Part shown: positions 35,878 to 47,690 of the stretch, one piece after another
Position numbering within the stretch: position 1 is the first letter of the stretch
How the letters are laid out: every line of letters begins with the position of its first letter
Assembly (NCBI GenBank): GCA_018398805.1
Contig: JAGFBZ010000739.1
Location: forward strand, 322,501 to 386,500
Length of the DNA stretch: 64,000 nucleotides
Source: Hirundichthys speculiger
Lineage: Eukaryota > Chordata > Actinopteri > Beloniformes > Exocoetidae
Reading direction: 5' to 3'
Position numbers and translations under genes: made by a program
Notes under the pieces: generated by a model
What the model was told of the DNA's origin: nothing
Databases searched by the model: none
The model's input: the letters and a program-made list of their open reading frames with translations, nothing else

Positions 35878-37406
35878 CACTACTCACAAAAAGTTAGGGA
35901 TATTCAGCTTTTGGTTGAAATTTCAGGACGAGCCTAAAATGCATTAAAACCACTACAGGTGAACTTAATGTGACCTTCCCTAAGCTTTTGAATGCACATG
36001 TCCAACCGTTAAATGTTTCAGGAAATTTTGCACAAGTTGCTGTTCTCTAACAAGGAGCTTAACGGCAAAAATCACAGCAGGTGTGTGATCCTTGAATTGA
36101 CCAATAAATGTCCTAGTTCAATTAGAGCTGGTGTTTAAATAGTCATCCTCATCATGCTGTTCACATTTTGACATCATGAGACCAAGACGACACCTAACAA
36201 TGGATCAACAGTCCCTTGCCATTGTGATGCTTCAAACAGGACGTTCTAAGATGGAAGTAGCAACTGAGTTTGAAGTGTCACAGAGTGTCATCAGCAGGTT
36301 GCAACAGAGATATCGAGAGACTGAAAGAGAGAGAAAGGCGGAGAAGTGGATGTCCTTTGGCCACATCCCGTGCTGATGACCGCTACATTGGGAACGCTGC
36401 CCTGAGAAACCGAGTGATGAATGCCACTCAACTCCAGGCACGTTTAAGAGAGGTGAGAGGCACCCAATTGTCACGTCAGACCATTCGAAACCGTTTACAT
36501 CAACGTGGTCTGTGTGCTTGATGACCTGCACGGGTACCTGACCACACCACCAGGCACAGGCATCATCATCTTGCATGGGCCGAGGAGCATTTACGCTGGA
36601 AGAGGGACCAGTGGGCCTCAGTGCTGTTCTCTGATGAAAGTCGATTCATGCTGAGCAGAAATGATGGCCGGCAACGATGTTGGAGACGTCAGGGAGAGCG
36701 CTATGCACCAGCCACTGTTGTCACCAGGTGAGCTTTTGGTGGTGGCGATGTTACAGTGTGTGCAGGGGTGTCCACTTGGTACAGAACTGCCCTACACTTT
36801 GTGAGTGCTACAGTGACAAGCCCATACTACCTGAATAACATCATTAATCCAGTGATTGTGCCCCTACATGAACAACACAGGCCAAATTTAATCTTCATGG
36901 ACGACAATGCTCCTGCTCATTGAGGTCGCATCATCAGGGAATGGCTGTTGGAGACTGGTGTACCTCAAATGGAATGGCCTGCACTTTCTCCAGACCTGAA
37001 TCCCATTGAAAATCTGTGGGATCAGCTGAGTCGCCGTGTAGAGGCTCGAAACTCTGCACCCTAGAACCTCAATGACCTGAGGGCTGCCCTTCAGGAAGAG
37101 TGGGATGCCATGCCTCAGCAAACAATAAGTTGCCTTGTGAACAGCATGAGACGTCGTTGTCAAGCTGTAATTGATGCTTAAGGGCACATGACGAGATATT
37201 GAGACGTTTAAAATTTTTTGTTGTAGTGTGACTAACATTGTTGTTACCTTTTGTTTCAATAAATTTTTGAGATGAGGAAATCACCAGTGCATCCTTCTAC
37301 TTAAATGTCTTACTTTCATGATATGATATCACTATAGGATTAACTTATTGCATTTTCCATAAATTTCACCTGAAAGCCAAATATCCCTAACTTTTTGTGA
37401 GTAGTG
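35878..37406 (+). mobile_element. Tc1-like transposon, full length, decayed
   Basis: TA at 35876-35877 and 37407-37408 flank inverted ends CACTACTCACAAAAAGTTAG and CTAACTTTTTGTGAGTAGTG. Length 1529 bp, normal for a Tc1 element. It carries a transposase gene with catalytic motifs present but many stops. Confidence 0.93.
36176..37181 (+). pseudogene. Tc1 transposase pseudogene
   Basis: ATG at 36176 (MRPRRHLTMDQQSLAIVML) opens the helix-turn-helix region. A frameshift at about 36310-36360 moves to the frame that carries the rest ('RADDRYIGNAALRNRVMN'). The DD34E catalytic motifs are still readable: SDESRF, MDDNAPAH and [11 protein letters not shown]. Stops at 36519, 36522, 36729, 36921 and 37062 break that frame, most at CGA-to-TGA or CAG-to-TAG type positions, the expected result of CpG and C-to-T decay. 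The frame ends at TAA 37179-37181, giving about 335 codons, the usual family length. It cannot make an active enzyme. Confidence 0.93.
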
Positions 37407-37408
37407 TA

Positions 37409-37849
37409 TGTTACTGGCCAAGAGAAATTATAGTATGAAGTAATTATTCAGTGTGATATTGTGGTATCAGTGTTTTCAGCTTTACTGCAAAGCAGTCGCA
37501 TGCACCATTCAAAAATAGGTCATCTTAATAGAGCAAACACACGGACCGAGCTGACCTGCATTGTGACTGATTCTGCTATCTGAGATGGATATATTTTAAC
37601 ATGCCTGACAAGAACATGAGCCTCTATTTACTTTTTACAATTATTTGCAATAATTTTCCATTACCTTTTAGAATGGATGCCAGATATTCATTAAGGTCCC
37701 ATATTTAAACCACATAACAAGCATCTGCTTGCATTCAATGTTTGACCTGCTACATTTTGGCAATATTTTGAACTTCTTCAAATCTTCTAAATTAATTGCT
37801 TAGATGCTTGTTGCGTTGTTGCCTGGATGATGCCTAGCATGGAGGCTAC
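37409..37849. other. No gene recognised
   Basis: AT-rich sequence with nothing assignable. Confidence 0.4.
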
Positions 37850-38220
37850 TCGCTGCTGCTCCGGGGACTTGTCCCTGTGACGCTGGACGCTGGACGCTGG
37901 ACGCTCCGGTTTGTGCCCGGTGTTAGTGGTTTTGCAGTCGGATGTCTACATACTGTCTGCGGGTGCGGACCGGTCCTCTTGCAGCTGGTGGAGACGTGCC
38001 GCTGCGGACATGGACGGGTGTCGCTGGGGGCCGGTTCGGGAAGCTGAGTAGTCCTGAACTGCTGCCCGCGGCAGCCACCACCACTGGATCCGGGCTGCAG
38101 CGTCGACTGAGCCGGGACGGGAGCCCCCAGCGTAGCAGCGGCGGCGTGGCCGTGACCGGCGAACAGCTGCTGCCTCTGTCCAGCAGTCTGCACGCCGGGG
38201 TGAATTCACGCCACCCCTGT
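37850..38220. other. GC- and CpG-rich block
   Basis: A sharp rise in GC and CpG against an AT-rich background, starting with a short GGACGCT tandem (37880-37906). Open frames of 115-122 codons lie on both strands at once, as expected from GC-rich DNA lacking stops, and none shows a domain. It could be a small CpG island, a retroposed 5' UTR or part of an unidentified transposon. Confidence 0.45.
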
Positions 38221-38460
38221 TTGATCCGCTTTAAAATGACCAAAGTTTGTTTGCTCAAAAAGTCCGGTTTAGGTGTGGACCAAAGAAGCAAACTCTGGCC
38301 TGCCTAAGAACGTCGGTCTTGGTCCATTTAAAGTTAACCAAATGCAGGAATTGGACTACAACGCAGGCCATTAAGGGTAAAAACAGCCTGAACACAAGGC
38401 ATTATGGGTAAACACAGTCTGAACACAAACTCGCATGTAGCTAGGTGCAATAGTCTGGTG
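38221..38460. other. No gene recognised
   Basis: Contains 'ggtttaggtgtggaccaaag' and 'aaggcattatgggtaaacac' phrases that look repeat-derived, possibly the left part of an older element whose right part lies near 40305-40465. Not provable by eye. Confidence 0.3.
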
Positions 38461-39890
38461 CAGGGGTCACCGAATATGGTGCCCGCAAGGACCACATGAG
38501 ATATCCGCGGGCTTGTTAAAAAAAAATAGCTCACCATAGTGCTACTAACCAGTAAGCTTTTTAAAATCACATTTGGTGTGAATTTGGTGGAAATTTGAAA
38601 ATGACCATATTAAAAAAAATATTTAAAAAAAAAACTGAATGTTTCATATTAGGACTCCACAGCAACAGCTGCCATACAGACCAGCTAGCGGGCACAGCGA
38701 AGATGAAAAGATGATTTACCCCCAAACACATGGCAGAAAAAATAAAAAAAAACATATAATTTTCACAATGAATGGGAAGAAGGGTTCCTTTTTTTTTTAC
38801 CATTGTGAAAGATTCCAGCGTGTGTCTCATTTGCAGGGCGACTGTGCCACTTTGCTGTCACCACAATGCTAACTAGCCACCGGGCAGTGCTTTATCAGCA
38901 GAAAGAGCCGGAGAGTTGAAGGCAGCTTTGGGCAAACAGCAGTATTTTTTTCATGAGAATGGTGAAAAACACCCAAAAAGAAACCAAAGCCTCATTTAGA
39001 GCTACACATTTCTTGGACTAAGAAAAAAGAAGCTATTTTCAGACGAGGAGGTTTTCAAAGAAGCAGTGATGATAATTGCAAAAACCCCTCTCTGTCTCTC
39101 GATGTCCAATGGGGAGCAACTACAACGGTTAGAAGAGTGTTGTTTGTGTCTTGGGAATTTGGCCGATCAGCTGGACCTGGGTCTGGCGAAGTGCAGGTGG
39201 TAGCATCCATTGTGACGAGTCCGTGGACAGCAGCAGTACAGCTCAGCTAGCGGAGAAGCTGTCAGCTGAATATGTTGACCCCATTTGAACTGAGAGTTTC
39301 AGGGCAAGGGTAAGACTGTTGCTGACATAATCAGTGCTTTTAATGCATTTAAAGGCCAGATGAGCATTTTCTCTACGCATTTACAGAGAAAATCAAAGGT
39401 TCTGTAGTTTCCCTCTGTGCAGTCTGAGACTTTTAACAAAGTTGCTGAAAAGTACGTTTAAGTCATAAAGTTTGAGAGCGGGTTTTGTGACCACACAGCT
39501 GGAGCCACATTGTGTCGTTCATTTCTAATCCTTTCATAAACGTGGACACAACCTGCATTGCTGAGCAACTAAGTGTAACGAACAGCTTGGATGCTGAACG
39601 GGAGGAGAATGAAATTGTAACACTGCAAAATGAGCTCCACTTCAGGCTCCACCAAACGTGCCTTATCGACACAGAAAAGTACAGTTCTGTATGACTAGCA
39701 GCTATGAAGGTTGCCAAATTAGCATTCTGTTTGCTTAAACGAATCTTTGTGAATCAGCCTTTTCTGACATGAACTCAGGTAACACAGAACACGTCTCTCT
39801 GATGCACATCTGTAAGACTCAGAGTTGCAGTGTGAAGTTACACTCCAGATTACAATACACTGGTGAACAGCATGCAATCCCAGGCTTCCC
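38461..39890 (+). pseudogene. hAT transposase fossil (ZBED5/SCAND3-like)
   Basis: The left edge CAGGGGTCACCGAATATG is a hAT-type terminus. Fragments then follow in hAT order: KETKASFRATHF (38978), GKTVADIISAFNAFKGQM (39309-39360), NPFINVDTTCIAEQL and EIVTLQNELHFRLHQ (39530-39660), then CESAFSDMN (about 39750), the hAT C-terminal dimerisation signature. Frames change several times and stops are common, for example TAA after 'THFLD' and TGA near 39067. The order and motifs match hAT transposases of the ZBED5/SCAND3 type found widely in fish. A right terminus is not visible. It is an inactive fossil. Confidence 0.75.
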
Positions 39891-39996
39891 ACTAACAAGA
39901 GAAACAGATAACAAATGTTCAGTGGCAAAATGGCAGTGCCATTGAACGCGGTAACAGCTTGGGAACAGTTTATACAAATATACATAGTATATACAT

Positions 39997-40209
39997 TAGG
40001 GCAAGTTAACGCGTTATCGCGTTAACTTGTAGTACAAATGTTATGACACTTTAGTTCATATGGCAGCAGAACATATAAATAAAAAGTGGATTTTAAACTA
40101 CTTCTGAATTCATTATTTCATTTTGTGTACACAATGCAATTAATCATGATTACTCAGGGAAATAATGCGATTAATCGCGATTAAAAATTTCAATCGTTGC
40201 CCAGCCCTA
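39997..40209. mobile_element. Short hAT-like MITE (TAGGGCAAG ends)
   Basis: Starts TAGGGCAAGTTAACGCG and ends GCCCAGCCCTA, with internal ATTAATCGCGATTAA palindromes like the element at 34211. A (TA)n tract (40214-40236) follows directly. The flanks do not give a clear 8-bp duplication. Confidence 0.6.
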
Positions 40210-40236
40210 ATATTATATATATATATATATATATAT

Positions 40237-43200
40237 CATACACACAATGATACACAATGATATAATTGTTTGTCTTGGTTTCTCCTTCTCCTTCAGTGAT
40301 TCTTGATGTAGCGCCACCACAGGCAAGGAGGGGAATACATCATTCAAAAGGATTGATTCGTTTGTCAAAGTGCCGTGTGAAAGCAAACCTGAACCAACTG
40401 AATGTTACAACCCCAATTAAACCCAATAGTAACGGGTCTACCGGACTGCTAGGTGTGAATGCACACTAAGAGAAGCAGGACAACACAGAACTACAGTAAA
40501 ATTCTCATTTCTAACTGCAGCTGAGAATTAAGACTGATATTATATATTAGATGAAAACAGGCTCCTTCCAGCTTCTTGGTGTGAACATTGTGTTATCGAT
40601 TTTTGCTTTAAGGCTATTCAGTAGTTTCACTGAATCTTTGCTCTTGTTACACTGAGCTCATACTATGTCCTTGAGGAGGAACTGTGAGATAACATGACTG
40701 GATGAAAACTCTCTATTCTGTCAGTTTGCTTTAGATACACGCCTGAAACAACATTCACACACATTATTTATCTTATTCCAAGAAAACCATGTGGATGGTG
40801 GTTGGCCTGTCAACATCACTGGTAACTGGCCACTTGCATCTGGTCTCGTTTGAGCCCAAGAAGATAAATGAACTGTTTTCTGGAAACTGAGATACTAAGA
40901 GACTCTGTCACCTTGAGTCCAGCGCCGACTCGCTTTGCCCGTGACCAAAATAAAAGCTCTGTTTTATGGACCAAAGATTTTCCCAGTCTGTTTTCGAGCT
41001 TCCAACAAAAGAATCAAGCTAACAATTGTGATTTTTTCCCTTTTTTTTTTTTTACCCATCCATCTGTAGCATTCTATCATCATCTTATCCATCATTCATT
41101 ATTGCATCTAAATTATGATCTCTTTCCAATATTTCCAACACTGTCGCCCTTGACAGCCTTCCCAGCATTCCCGAGGACCTTTTGCTCTGCGTGAACAGAT
41201 CGGTATCTTTGAGACCTTGACGGTGACCCGTTTAACTCCTGGTCAGGGCTAATCAGTTTGGATTCTGTCAAATATTAGAAGAGCCTGTATCCCGAGATAA
41301 GGGCTAGTTCGGGAAGGAACTGACTCTGGCCGTCTGCTTTTTTGAGGATTTGGATGTTGAGCCTCTGGGATTTAGAGAAGCGCTTCACACATAACTGTGG
41401 GCGAAATATAATTCCCAACATCAACACTGCACCTATTGCTACTGAACCCAATCCTTTTCACAAGAAATCCAGCTGCATGGAAACGCCACCAAAGGTTTTT
41501 TGAGGACTTCCATTGTTGTCTTAGGTTATAGAAGAGCCCCAGACATTCATTTTTGCTGTAATTGCACATTGGAGTTTCAAGTTATGTCTTTTAGGAGGAG
41601 AACTCGTGTTCCGGTGTTATCAGAAAATTAAAAGCCAAGAACTGCGTGGGAGTCGAAGATAAATCCACAAAGCGCTCTCTGCTTTTCACGAGCTTAATGT
41701 CAATGCCCGATGAATGTAAAACCCACCCTGCATCAGTAGATTAGGCTTAGAGAAGTTGATATCAGGGTCCACACTGGAAGCACAGAGGAATTCAACAATA
41801 GCCAATGCTTTTTTTTTTTTTTTCAAAAATGTATTTATTTACTTTTCTGAACTTCTTAATGCGCTGTAACTGATGCGCTCTCCACTAAATAAGTAACTTT
41901 GAGAATTAGGAGTTTCGGGGGCTCATAATCCACGCATTCATGTCAGATCATGGTGGCTAATTACACTGTCAGAATCCGAAAAGGGAATCTGATTGTTCAG
42001 ACGACAATGGCGCATTATGCGGCTGCTTCATAATTCAAAACCCTTTCTGCTAATTTCTAAGTGCTTGTGGAGAAAAAAAGAAAAATAATCACAGACTTCA
42101 CTCCCAATAAAAAGAAAAAGCCAAACTACTTCGTAGCAAAGCGTCCCTCGCTTCTGCACGGCCTCTTCACACATACTGCGCATTGACACGTGCACACCAG
42201 CCGTGCCAGGTGTCTTTATAGGAGTCTCGCCAACTGTGAAATCCTCCGAAGTGTTTGCACCCCCAAATTTCCAAGGAGACGCAAATAGCCCCTAATGAGC
42301 GGTGGCATCATCTGGAAGCAGCTGCTTATCTGTCACGGGCATCTGCACATACGTTCACACACAGCCCAAGTATGCTTCTCTCAAAGTTTACATAAGATGC
42401 ACATTATTATTATTAGGTTTTTTTTTTTTTTCCTTCTTTAAATATGGAAGATTTTCATTTACATTAGTGCATGTTGTCTGGAATGTTTCAGAGGAGCGGT
42501 ATAGTCTGAAGTTTGTTAAATTTCAGACTTCCAGGAACTCGAAACCCTCCTGAGACAGTTACACACCTTTAAAACATGAAAACAATTTGAGAGGGCATTC
42601 ACCAAGCGAAAATATGGTGACAAACTCTTTGTTAAGTATGCCTTTCCCAGTGTAGAACATAGATTTATCACACAGAAAGACCGGATTCCTCTTTAATTTT
42701 TCCATCTCTTTCTCTCAGCAGCTCCTTCTCAGATGATGTAAAGGCCACTGGGAGGAGCAGAGGGGGCGCATGGATGGAGTGCTAATTCCCGGGTGACAAA
42801 GCTCCTCTTGAAACGCATGAACTCATCACTGTGAGAAACGTAAAAAAGCCACCCCCGTCTCCTTTTTAATCCCCATTATAATGACAAAAAAAAATTACAC
42901 CTGCAAATGCAGGGCTTTCTGCATAAAAAGGGTGAAAAGTGGCTAATGCGAAAGAATGAGGTGGAAAAATGTGTGTGTGTGTCTATTTGTGTGCCATGTT
43001 TTGCATAAACACACACACAGACGGGTTTTTCATCTTGACTGAATGTAAAGAGGCGAGAAGTTCTGGCAATTGCAAAGGGCAAATGAAATAGGCAAAGGGC
43101 TTCATGGTTAGAGCCTGATAATCCCGTCATTATATAGTAAATAAAACTGCTTCTCACTCCATCATTGGAATGGAAAATTATGCACTTCTGTTTTCCACTG

Positions 43201-43306
43201 GCATTAAAAAAAAAAGCCCCCTCATTTACGTGATTTGTTCTTTGACTGACTGTTAAATTTTGCACAACCGTGACATCCTGTTCAACCGCTGTCCTTCCTC
43301 TTGCAG
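40237..43306. other. No gene recognised
   Basis: About 3 kb. T-runs lie at 41041, 41811 and 42420. A (CA)n-like stretch lies near 42970-43020. 41930-42060 and 42140-42300 are mixed-composition, repeat-free stretches that could be conserved non-coding DNA. No exon is visible before 43307. Confidence 0.35.
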
Positions 43307-43408
43307 CACCTGGCGATGGACCACAACAACGTGCTGCTGCAGCGGCAGCAGCAGGGACACAACTGGGCCCCCTTCAGTTCTGGGAAGTGGACGCAGAACT
43401 ACACGACC
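43307..43408 (+). CDS. Candidate internal exon of an unidentified gene (102 bp)
   Basis: A strong 3' splice site precedes it: a CTGAC-type branch point near 43241 and the tract 'tgtccttcctcttgcag' ending at 43306. The segment is 102 bp (34 codons, a multiple of three), GC-rich against its surroundings. In phase 0 it reads HLAMDHNNVLLQRQQQ, then GHNWAPFSSGKWTQNYTT. The other two plus frames are also open, so the phase is not proven. The original 5' splice site would have been ACC|GTAAGA. A 1.2-kb hAT element now sits exactly there: the left side reads ACC|GTCAGT and GTAAGA lies beyond the element at 44615. I do not recognise the protein, and no neighbouring exon is seen in the window. Confidence 0.4.
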
Positions 43409-43410
43409 GT

Positions 43411-44608
43411 CAGTGTTGGGACAAGTTCCCTTTCTACACAAACTAGTTCAAGTTCATAGTTGATAGAAATTAAAATGAACTAGTTCAGTTCACCATTTCA
43501 AAAAATGAACTAAATAGTTCATTTTCAACTAAATAGTTCATTTTTTAAAATTCTTTTTTATTGTTGCTACGAGCAATTATTTGTCAAATTGATTGCCACT
43601 GCCCATATACTATACCACCATAAACGGCAATTATTTTATTCCATTTTATCTGTTGAAAACTATTGGTCCGAATTCTGAATCTTTATCCAGCCAGGTACAG
43701 CCCATGTAAAACTGTAATATCCGTTTCAGTTTCTCTCTACAGCAGCCATTCCCAAACTTCAGAATACCAAGGCCCAATTTGAAATGTGAAAAATCTCCAC
43801 AGCCCACCAAAACCTTTAATCACAACTGTGATCAACATACAGGACCAAGGAACCATGTTCTGATATTAATGTAAGGGTCAACAAATAAGGTGACACTTGT
43901 CATATTAAGTTAGGATGACAGTAGAATAACACTTAACTGGTTTGTTTTAATACTTCTTAATGTTTTTTAATCATGTCATGAATATTTTACAGTAATTAAA
44001 AATATATTTAAAAAAGACTGAGGATTTAAAACACATTTGTTTAATTTTAATGCCCTCTCACGGCCCACCTGCAGTACCACAACGGCCCACCAGGGGGCTG
44101 TGGCCCACACTGGGAATCACTGCTCTACAGTATATTAAAAATATGAGGAAAAACTTGCTGCCAAATGGTCTTTATTATAAGACAAAAGCAGGTCCTTAAG
44201 GTGCAAATGTTTTTTTCCCCCCATTTCAATATTTCAATCCCCCCCGGGTGGCGGGTCGTTCCTCCACCTCTGGGTGACTGCAGCTTTCATCTTCCTGCTT
44301 GTTTATAACGTTTGATGACACAATTATTAGCGTGACAGCAGCGACAGCCCGTGTTTCCATGTTTGATTGATTTCCTCAGATACATATCAGGCTCGTTTGT
44401 GGTGGATTTTAAATGAGGTTCACTGGAAACCTGGAACGTTTTTGACCGTACGTGAACTTTGAAAGAGCATCGCTCACAATTGCCCAAATGAACTCGTTCA
44501 CGCCCCACTCTGGTGAAGTAAAAAGACATCACGCTCAGTTCACGTTCACACAAAATATGAACTAGTTTGTGAACTTTCGTTCAATAAACACGTGCAGGTA
44601 CGACAATG
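43411..44608 (-). mobile_element. Composite hAT-like element, copy 2
   Basis: Inverted relative to 18364-19560 and alike through most of its length. The left end is CAGTGTTGGGACAAGTTC and the right end about 'caggtacgacaatg'. Flanks ACGACCGT (43403-43410) and ACGACTGT (44609-44616) are an 8-bp duplication matching at 7 of 8. The GAACTAGTTCA palindromes are present near both ends. The nested MITE lies at 43743-44122. Confidence 0.87.
43743..44122 (-). mobile_element. hAT MITE nested in composite element copy 2
   Basis: Starts CAGCCATTCCCAAAC and ends GGGAATCACTG, flanked by a perfect 8-bp duplication CTCTACAG (43735-43742 and 44123-44130). Same family and same host position as 18837-19219. 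Confidence 0.93.
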
Positions 44609-44616
44609 ACGACTGT

Positions 44617-45497
44617 AAGACGTCAGGGATTTGGTCAACTGTGAGCAACGTGCATGAGGAAAAACTGAGTCCTATCTGTGGAAATTACTAATGAAGCAGC
44701 AGCTGATATTGTTAGGATGAAAGATTAAGCTGAATTGACTCCTTTATTCCAAGGAGGTAGATGTAAAATCACAGTATAAACCTTCATATCGACAGTTCAC
44801 AGACTGTGAGTGTGTGTGTTTGTAGGTGTAAAAGAGCCTCACAGCTCTTATATAAAACCATTTACAGACAGAACTGGCTTGTTTTGGTGTTTACAGAGTG
44901 GATTGGACACCTGCTGGATCCAGATTCACCGATTAAAGCGAAAGGTCTTATCTGAGCCGACTGAGCTGACAATTTAAGGGCAGAATTGTCCGATGAAAAA
45001 TAAATAAATGTTATTCCAAAGAGAGGACGTCAACAGGTGACTGTAATTATGGTTTAGTACTGAAACAACACTCATGAAAAGCGCTTTGAGGTTAAAAAAA
45101 AAATGTGGCCAGAATATCTTCTCATTTGACAATAAATGCGTGAGAAACAACAGATTATATTTACAGATTTTCTTCCTTTATTTGCTGTCTTCAAGACAGT
45201 GACAGCTGTTGAAAGACAAAAGCAAGACCAGTGTATCCGTAGAGACAACTCAAAGTGATTCACAAAGGCATTAAGATGAGCCAAAAATCAAATTAACAGC
45301 AAATAAAATGCACAATAAACTCACAAGTGCCCCGTTTTATACCTTCATTTGTGAACCAACAATAACAGTTTAAAGTCTGTTCTGTAGGTAATTAAAGATC
45401 TCAGTTGCTCAGTTCTCCTGGTTCTCGTGGATGAACATCTGAAGATGTCCAACTGTCTCTTTGGGAAGACCAGACAGAAGAGAGTTGCGCTGGTCAT
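44617..45497. other. No gene recognised
   Basis: Continues the putative intron after the exon candidate. No second exon or element ends found. Confidence 0.35.
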
Positions 45498-45498
45498 G

Positions 45499-45532
<34 letters not shown>

Positions 45533-46330
45533 ACTTTATTTATAGAGCACCTTTCATGCAGACAGGAGCAGCTCAAAGTGCTTTACATAAAAACAATACA
45601 GGAAACAATAAACACAAATGACCCTCCCCCCCCCCATACACACACACACACACATATAAAAACATAGAATTTAAGATTTGTGAGGAAGAATGGTGAGGAA
45701 ATGCCATCTCACACTCGCTACTTTGAAGTGGGGAAACACCTGAGAGAAGATACTTGATAAGATAACTATATTGCCTAAAATTTGGTAAATATCTAAAAAA
45801 TAAAATAATAAAATAGATAAAATTCAGTTAAATGCCCAACTTACAATGTAAAATTAGTCAAAAAAAAAATAAATAAAAAATAGAATAAAAAATTAAATAA
45901 GATAAAATAAATAAAATTCAATTAAAAGTAGTCTAAGAGATAGTGAAAGATACAATGAATAAAACAGATTCAGTTAAGACCCAGACTAAGAAGTTAAGAT
46001 AATAAAATAAAAAATTAGGCTAAAAACACAATAAATATGTAAGATTTAGTTAAAAGCTAGACTAAAAAGGTAGGTCTTGAGTTAGCTTTTAAACATGTTC
46101 ACAGTTTCTATCTTCCTCAGGTCCTCAGGCAAGCTGTTCCATAAACGTGGGCCATAATGGTAAAAAGAGGCCTCGCCATATGTTTTAGTTAAAACTTTTG
46201 GAGTAATTAAAAGGCCACTGCCTGAAGACCTGAGATTTCTAGAGGGCACATATGATAAAAGTAAATGAAGCCATGGAGGACCTTCTCTGGACACCAGATT
46301 TCTAACTCTTTATATCTGTTAGAGGCGATC
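45498..46330 (-). mobile_element. 5'-truncated fish LINE (L2/Rex1-like), 3' end
   Basis: A (CAAT)n tail at 45499-45531 is followed by 'actttatttatagagcacct' and 'agctcaaagtgctttaca', the reverse complement of a common fish LINE tail. The A/T-rich 3' UTR (45600-46080) then leads to the ORF2 C-terminus at 46082-46294. Missing 5' sequence is the normal result of incomplete target-primed reverse transcription. Confidence 0.75.
46082..46294 (-). pseudogene. LINE ORF2 C-terminal fragment
   Basis: The minus frame includes NLRSSGSGLLITPK, then TKTYGEASFYHYGPRLWNSL and PEDLRKIETVNMFKS. This is the extreme C-terminus of L2/Rex1-type reverse transcriptase polyproteins (a '...F...AP.LWN.LP..LR...' block). 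The RT and endonuclease domains are absent because the copy is 5'-truncated. No stop interrupts this last segment, suggesting a moderately recent insertion. Confidence 0.75.
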
Positions 46331-47690
46331 AAACGGCGTTTCAGTTCCATCTCACGTAGCTGCTGAAGCTCAGGTCTGAGTCAATCAAAGCTCCAAGATT
46401 TCCAAACTGGGCTTTTGTCTCGAGCCTTTTGGATTCAAGTTAGGGAGCAACTTTTATTCTGTCCAGTTTGTTGAGAGTTGATTTCTCTTTCTATCTCGTC
46501 TTGATTTTAATTGAAGGAAGCTTGATTTGCATCCAGCTATTGACGATTGACGGTCTGATGAAACCGTTGCTGTGTGTGTCTGCAGTTCTGCAGCTCAGGT
46601 ATTTAGTGTAGTTCGGTGCTTTATTGCAAAGTCTGATGTTTCTTTTTTGCATCAAAGGAAGATGCAAACTCACAGCACCCACCCTGACACATGAAATCAG
46701 GGGTGACTGAGGTGGGGGGGGGGGGGGGTTAGTGTCTCAGCAGTGGCACAAAGCAGCAGGTCGTTGCAGATATCCCTGCTGATCTTGTCAGAAAAATAGG
46801 CTTATCTGGCTTTTTTTTTTAAATAACAATGTTGTAAGCATGAAGGTTTTCTTCAAAGATTTCATAGCGAATTTGTAAATTACTTTTCTTTTTCATCCAT
46901 TTCTTCTCATCTTTCCTGCATTCTCTCCTCTGATTTGCAACAGCCAGGCTGTTTCTCCATGCTGCTTTCTCTGCTTGCCACACTTTTTTTTTTTTTAACC
47001 TTTTCTTGTGCAATAATATCAAAAGCATATTCTGGACACATTACAAGGACATGACAGTGGGAGAAAAAGAAGAGGGCATGGATGCCGAGTTTCCCTGCCA
47101 GTCCCTATTAGGGAACATGTGGAGAATAAAAAGAAATGAAATAAAATAGAAATTGTAAAGGGGGAGAGAAGAAGTAACTGGAGTGACTAAGAACAAATGA
47201 ACTGCTGGTTCTTTGAGGACTGTTGCGTATGTGATATTATTAAGAGAGGGTGATTACCTGCAGATCCGGGTTAATCACCCAGGTCTAACCCCTGGGTCCC
47301 GCTGGGAGTGAGAGCAGTGGTTTAGTCTTGCAGCGGGTTTGATCCGTCCTCACCGTGGCCTCGGGAATGTTCCAGAGCCAGAACCAGAGCTTACGCGAGG
47401 TTTCAAGATTATGTTAGAATCAGACGGCAACCTGCTCTTTTAAAAACGTACGTGTCACCACACCTCTTGTTCTCTCTGAACTTCTACATATTTATTCTAC
47501 CCTGAACCTCTCCCTCCTACGTGGTTCAACTATCTTCTAAAATCCTCTGAACTGTTTAAACGACCTCCGCAGGTTAATTGATAGGTGAACGTGTGAGGAG
47601 GAGCCAGCTCGTGGCGTTTTATTTTGAAAATTCAGCAGAGTCTCTGTGCCATTCCCCGTCCGACTTCCTGCCAGCTGTGGGTAAACTGAC
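46331..47690. other. No gene recognised
   Basis: G-run at 46714-46728 and T-run at 46985-46996. No exon or element ends that I can support. Confidence 0.35.

Noticed and set aside
37846..38307. Four overlapping 87-122 codon frames on both strands
   Set aside because: Explained by GC-rich DNA with few stops. No motif.
42719..42740. Possible micro-exon between 'ctttctctcag' and 'gtaaag'
   Set aside because: Acceptor and donor look reasonable, but a segment of 16-19 bp cannot be supported without transcript data.
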